Source of the DNA: Bacillota bacterium
GTDB lineage: Bacteria; Bacillota; Clostridia; Lutisporales; Lutisporaceae
Length of the DNA stretch: 5,948 nt
Assembly: GCA_023405875.1 (NCBI GenBank)
Contig: JAEXXN010000172.1
Location: 1 to 5,948, forward strand
Reading direction: 5' to 3'
The position numbers and the translations under genes were made by a program. Of this stretch, positions 5,393-5,948 are shown one piece after another (the stretch's first letter is position 1; each line of letters begins with the position of its first letter). The notes under the pieces were generated by a model, which searched no databases, had not been told where the DNA came from, and saw only the letters and a list, made by a program, of their open reading frames with translations.

Positions 5393-5948
5393 TACCCCAC
5401 ACCACCTTCAAATATTTCGGCTCCTTCGGGTTTATCTCTATCTTTTCCCTTATGCGCCTTATATGTACCGCTACCGTGTTCTCAACAGAATAGGAGGGCT
5501 CATTCCATACCTTCTCATATATCCGGTCTATGGAAAAAACATGCCCCATATTCTTCATAAGGAACAGCATTATCCCGTACTCTGTAGCGGTAAGCCTTAC
5601 TATTTCCCCGTCAACACGCAGCTCCTTCGCCTCCTCATCAAGCTCCAGGCCGCCTGTTCTCAATATATTGCTTCTTTCAGCCATACTCCCCAGCGCGGTA
5701 TACCGGCGCATCTGGGATTTTACCCTCGCCATCAGCTCCAGAGGATTGAAGGGCTTGGTCACATAGTCGTCTGCTCCGAAGTTCAAGCCTGTAATCTTAT
5801 CGGTATCCTCCGACTTTGCCGACAGGATTATTATCGGTATGTTCTGTTCTTCCCTTATTTTGATGGTTGCTGAAAGCCCGTCCATTTCAGGCATCATTAC
5901 ATCCAGCAGTATAAGATGTATGTTCTGCTCGGATAAAGCCCTCAATGC
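5367..5948 (-). CDS. OmpR/PhoB-family response regulator, N-terminus cut by window edge
   Basis: The visible 193 residues lack about 37 N-terminal ones, including the acidic pair of the receiver domain; the frame is open to the window edge, so no start should be placed here. The receiver domain shows the phosphoacceptor Asp in LILLDVMMPEMDG (visible residue 16), the switch Ser in IILSAKSED (43) and the conserved Lys in DDYVTKPFNPLEL (65). From about visible residue 91 follows a winged-helix DNA-binding domain with the typical RLTATEYGIMLFLMKN, VWNEPSYSVENTVAVHIRRI and GIGYKIERY elements. It should bind promoter DNA after phosphorylation by the kinase encoded next to it, with which it overlaps by 26 bp (TAG at 5369-5367). 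Targets cannot be told from this window; no matching repeated operator was recognised. Confidence 0.95.
   Translation of the reverse strand, partial: ALRALSEQNIHLILLDVMMPEMDGLSATIKIREEQNIPIIILSAKSEDTDKITGLNFGADDYVTKPFNPLELMARVKSQMRRYTALGSMAERSNILRTGGLELDEEAKELRVDGEIVRLTATEYGIMLFLMKNMGHVFSIDRIYEKVWNEPSYSVENTVAVHIRRIREKIEINPKEPKYLKVVWGIGYKIERY

Noticed and set aside
5313..5873. Plus-strand 186-codon open frame opposite the response regulator
   Set aside because: The opposite strand encodes a clear receiver and winged-helix protein; this frame is its shadow.

Overview
The window looks chromosomal and clostridial (low-to-medium GC Firmicutes). The signs are strong GGAGG ribosome binding sites, TTGACA/TATAAT-type promoters, a six-pass sensor kinase of a style common in Clostridia, and a structured RNA resembling a class found in Firmicutes. 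Species cannot be named from the sequence. All recognisable genes lie on the minus strand, so transcription runs from high to low coordinates.

From right to left: an OmpR/PhoB-type response regulator (cut by the right edge) overlaps by 26 bp a TTG-started sensor histidine kinase; together they form a two-component operon. About 20 bp beyond the kinase is a 131-bp inverted-repeat element with a strong internal hairpin. Next comes a small four-helix membrane protein with its own promoter, followed directly by the C-terminal third of a polysaccharide deacetylase that has lost its catalytic N-terminal part (a pseudogene).

The centre of interest is at 589-2404. A good extended -10 promoter (2376-2404) drives a ~216-nt structured RNA with a likely pseudoknot and an intrinsic terminator. 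It resembles the raiA motif RNA, from memory and not verified. The terminator's T-tract ends only 6-7 nt before the Shine-Dalgarno of a 514-residue protein of unknown function, so this gene has no space for its own promoter downstream of the terminator. Its C-terminal 124 residues start at an internal ATG with a perfect Shine-Dalgarno, which suggests the gene makes both a long and a short product. This RNA plus two-product gene is the best candidate for an undescribed system.

At the left edge a TetR-family repressor (cut by the window edge) has a textbook promoter with an operator-like palindrome over its start site, so autoregulation is likely. No tRNA, rRNA, CRISPR array or transposase gene was seen.
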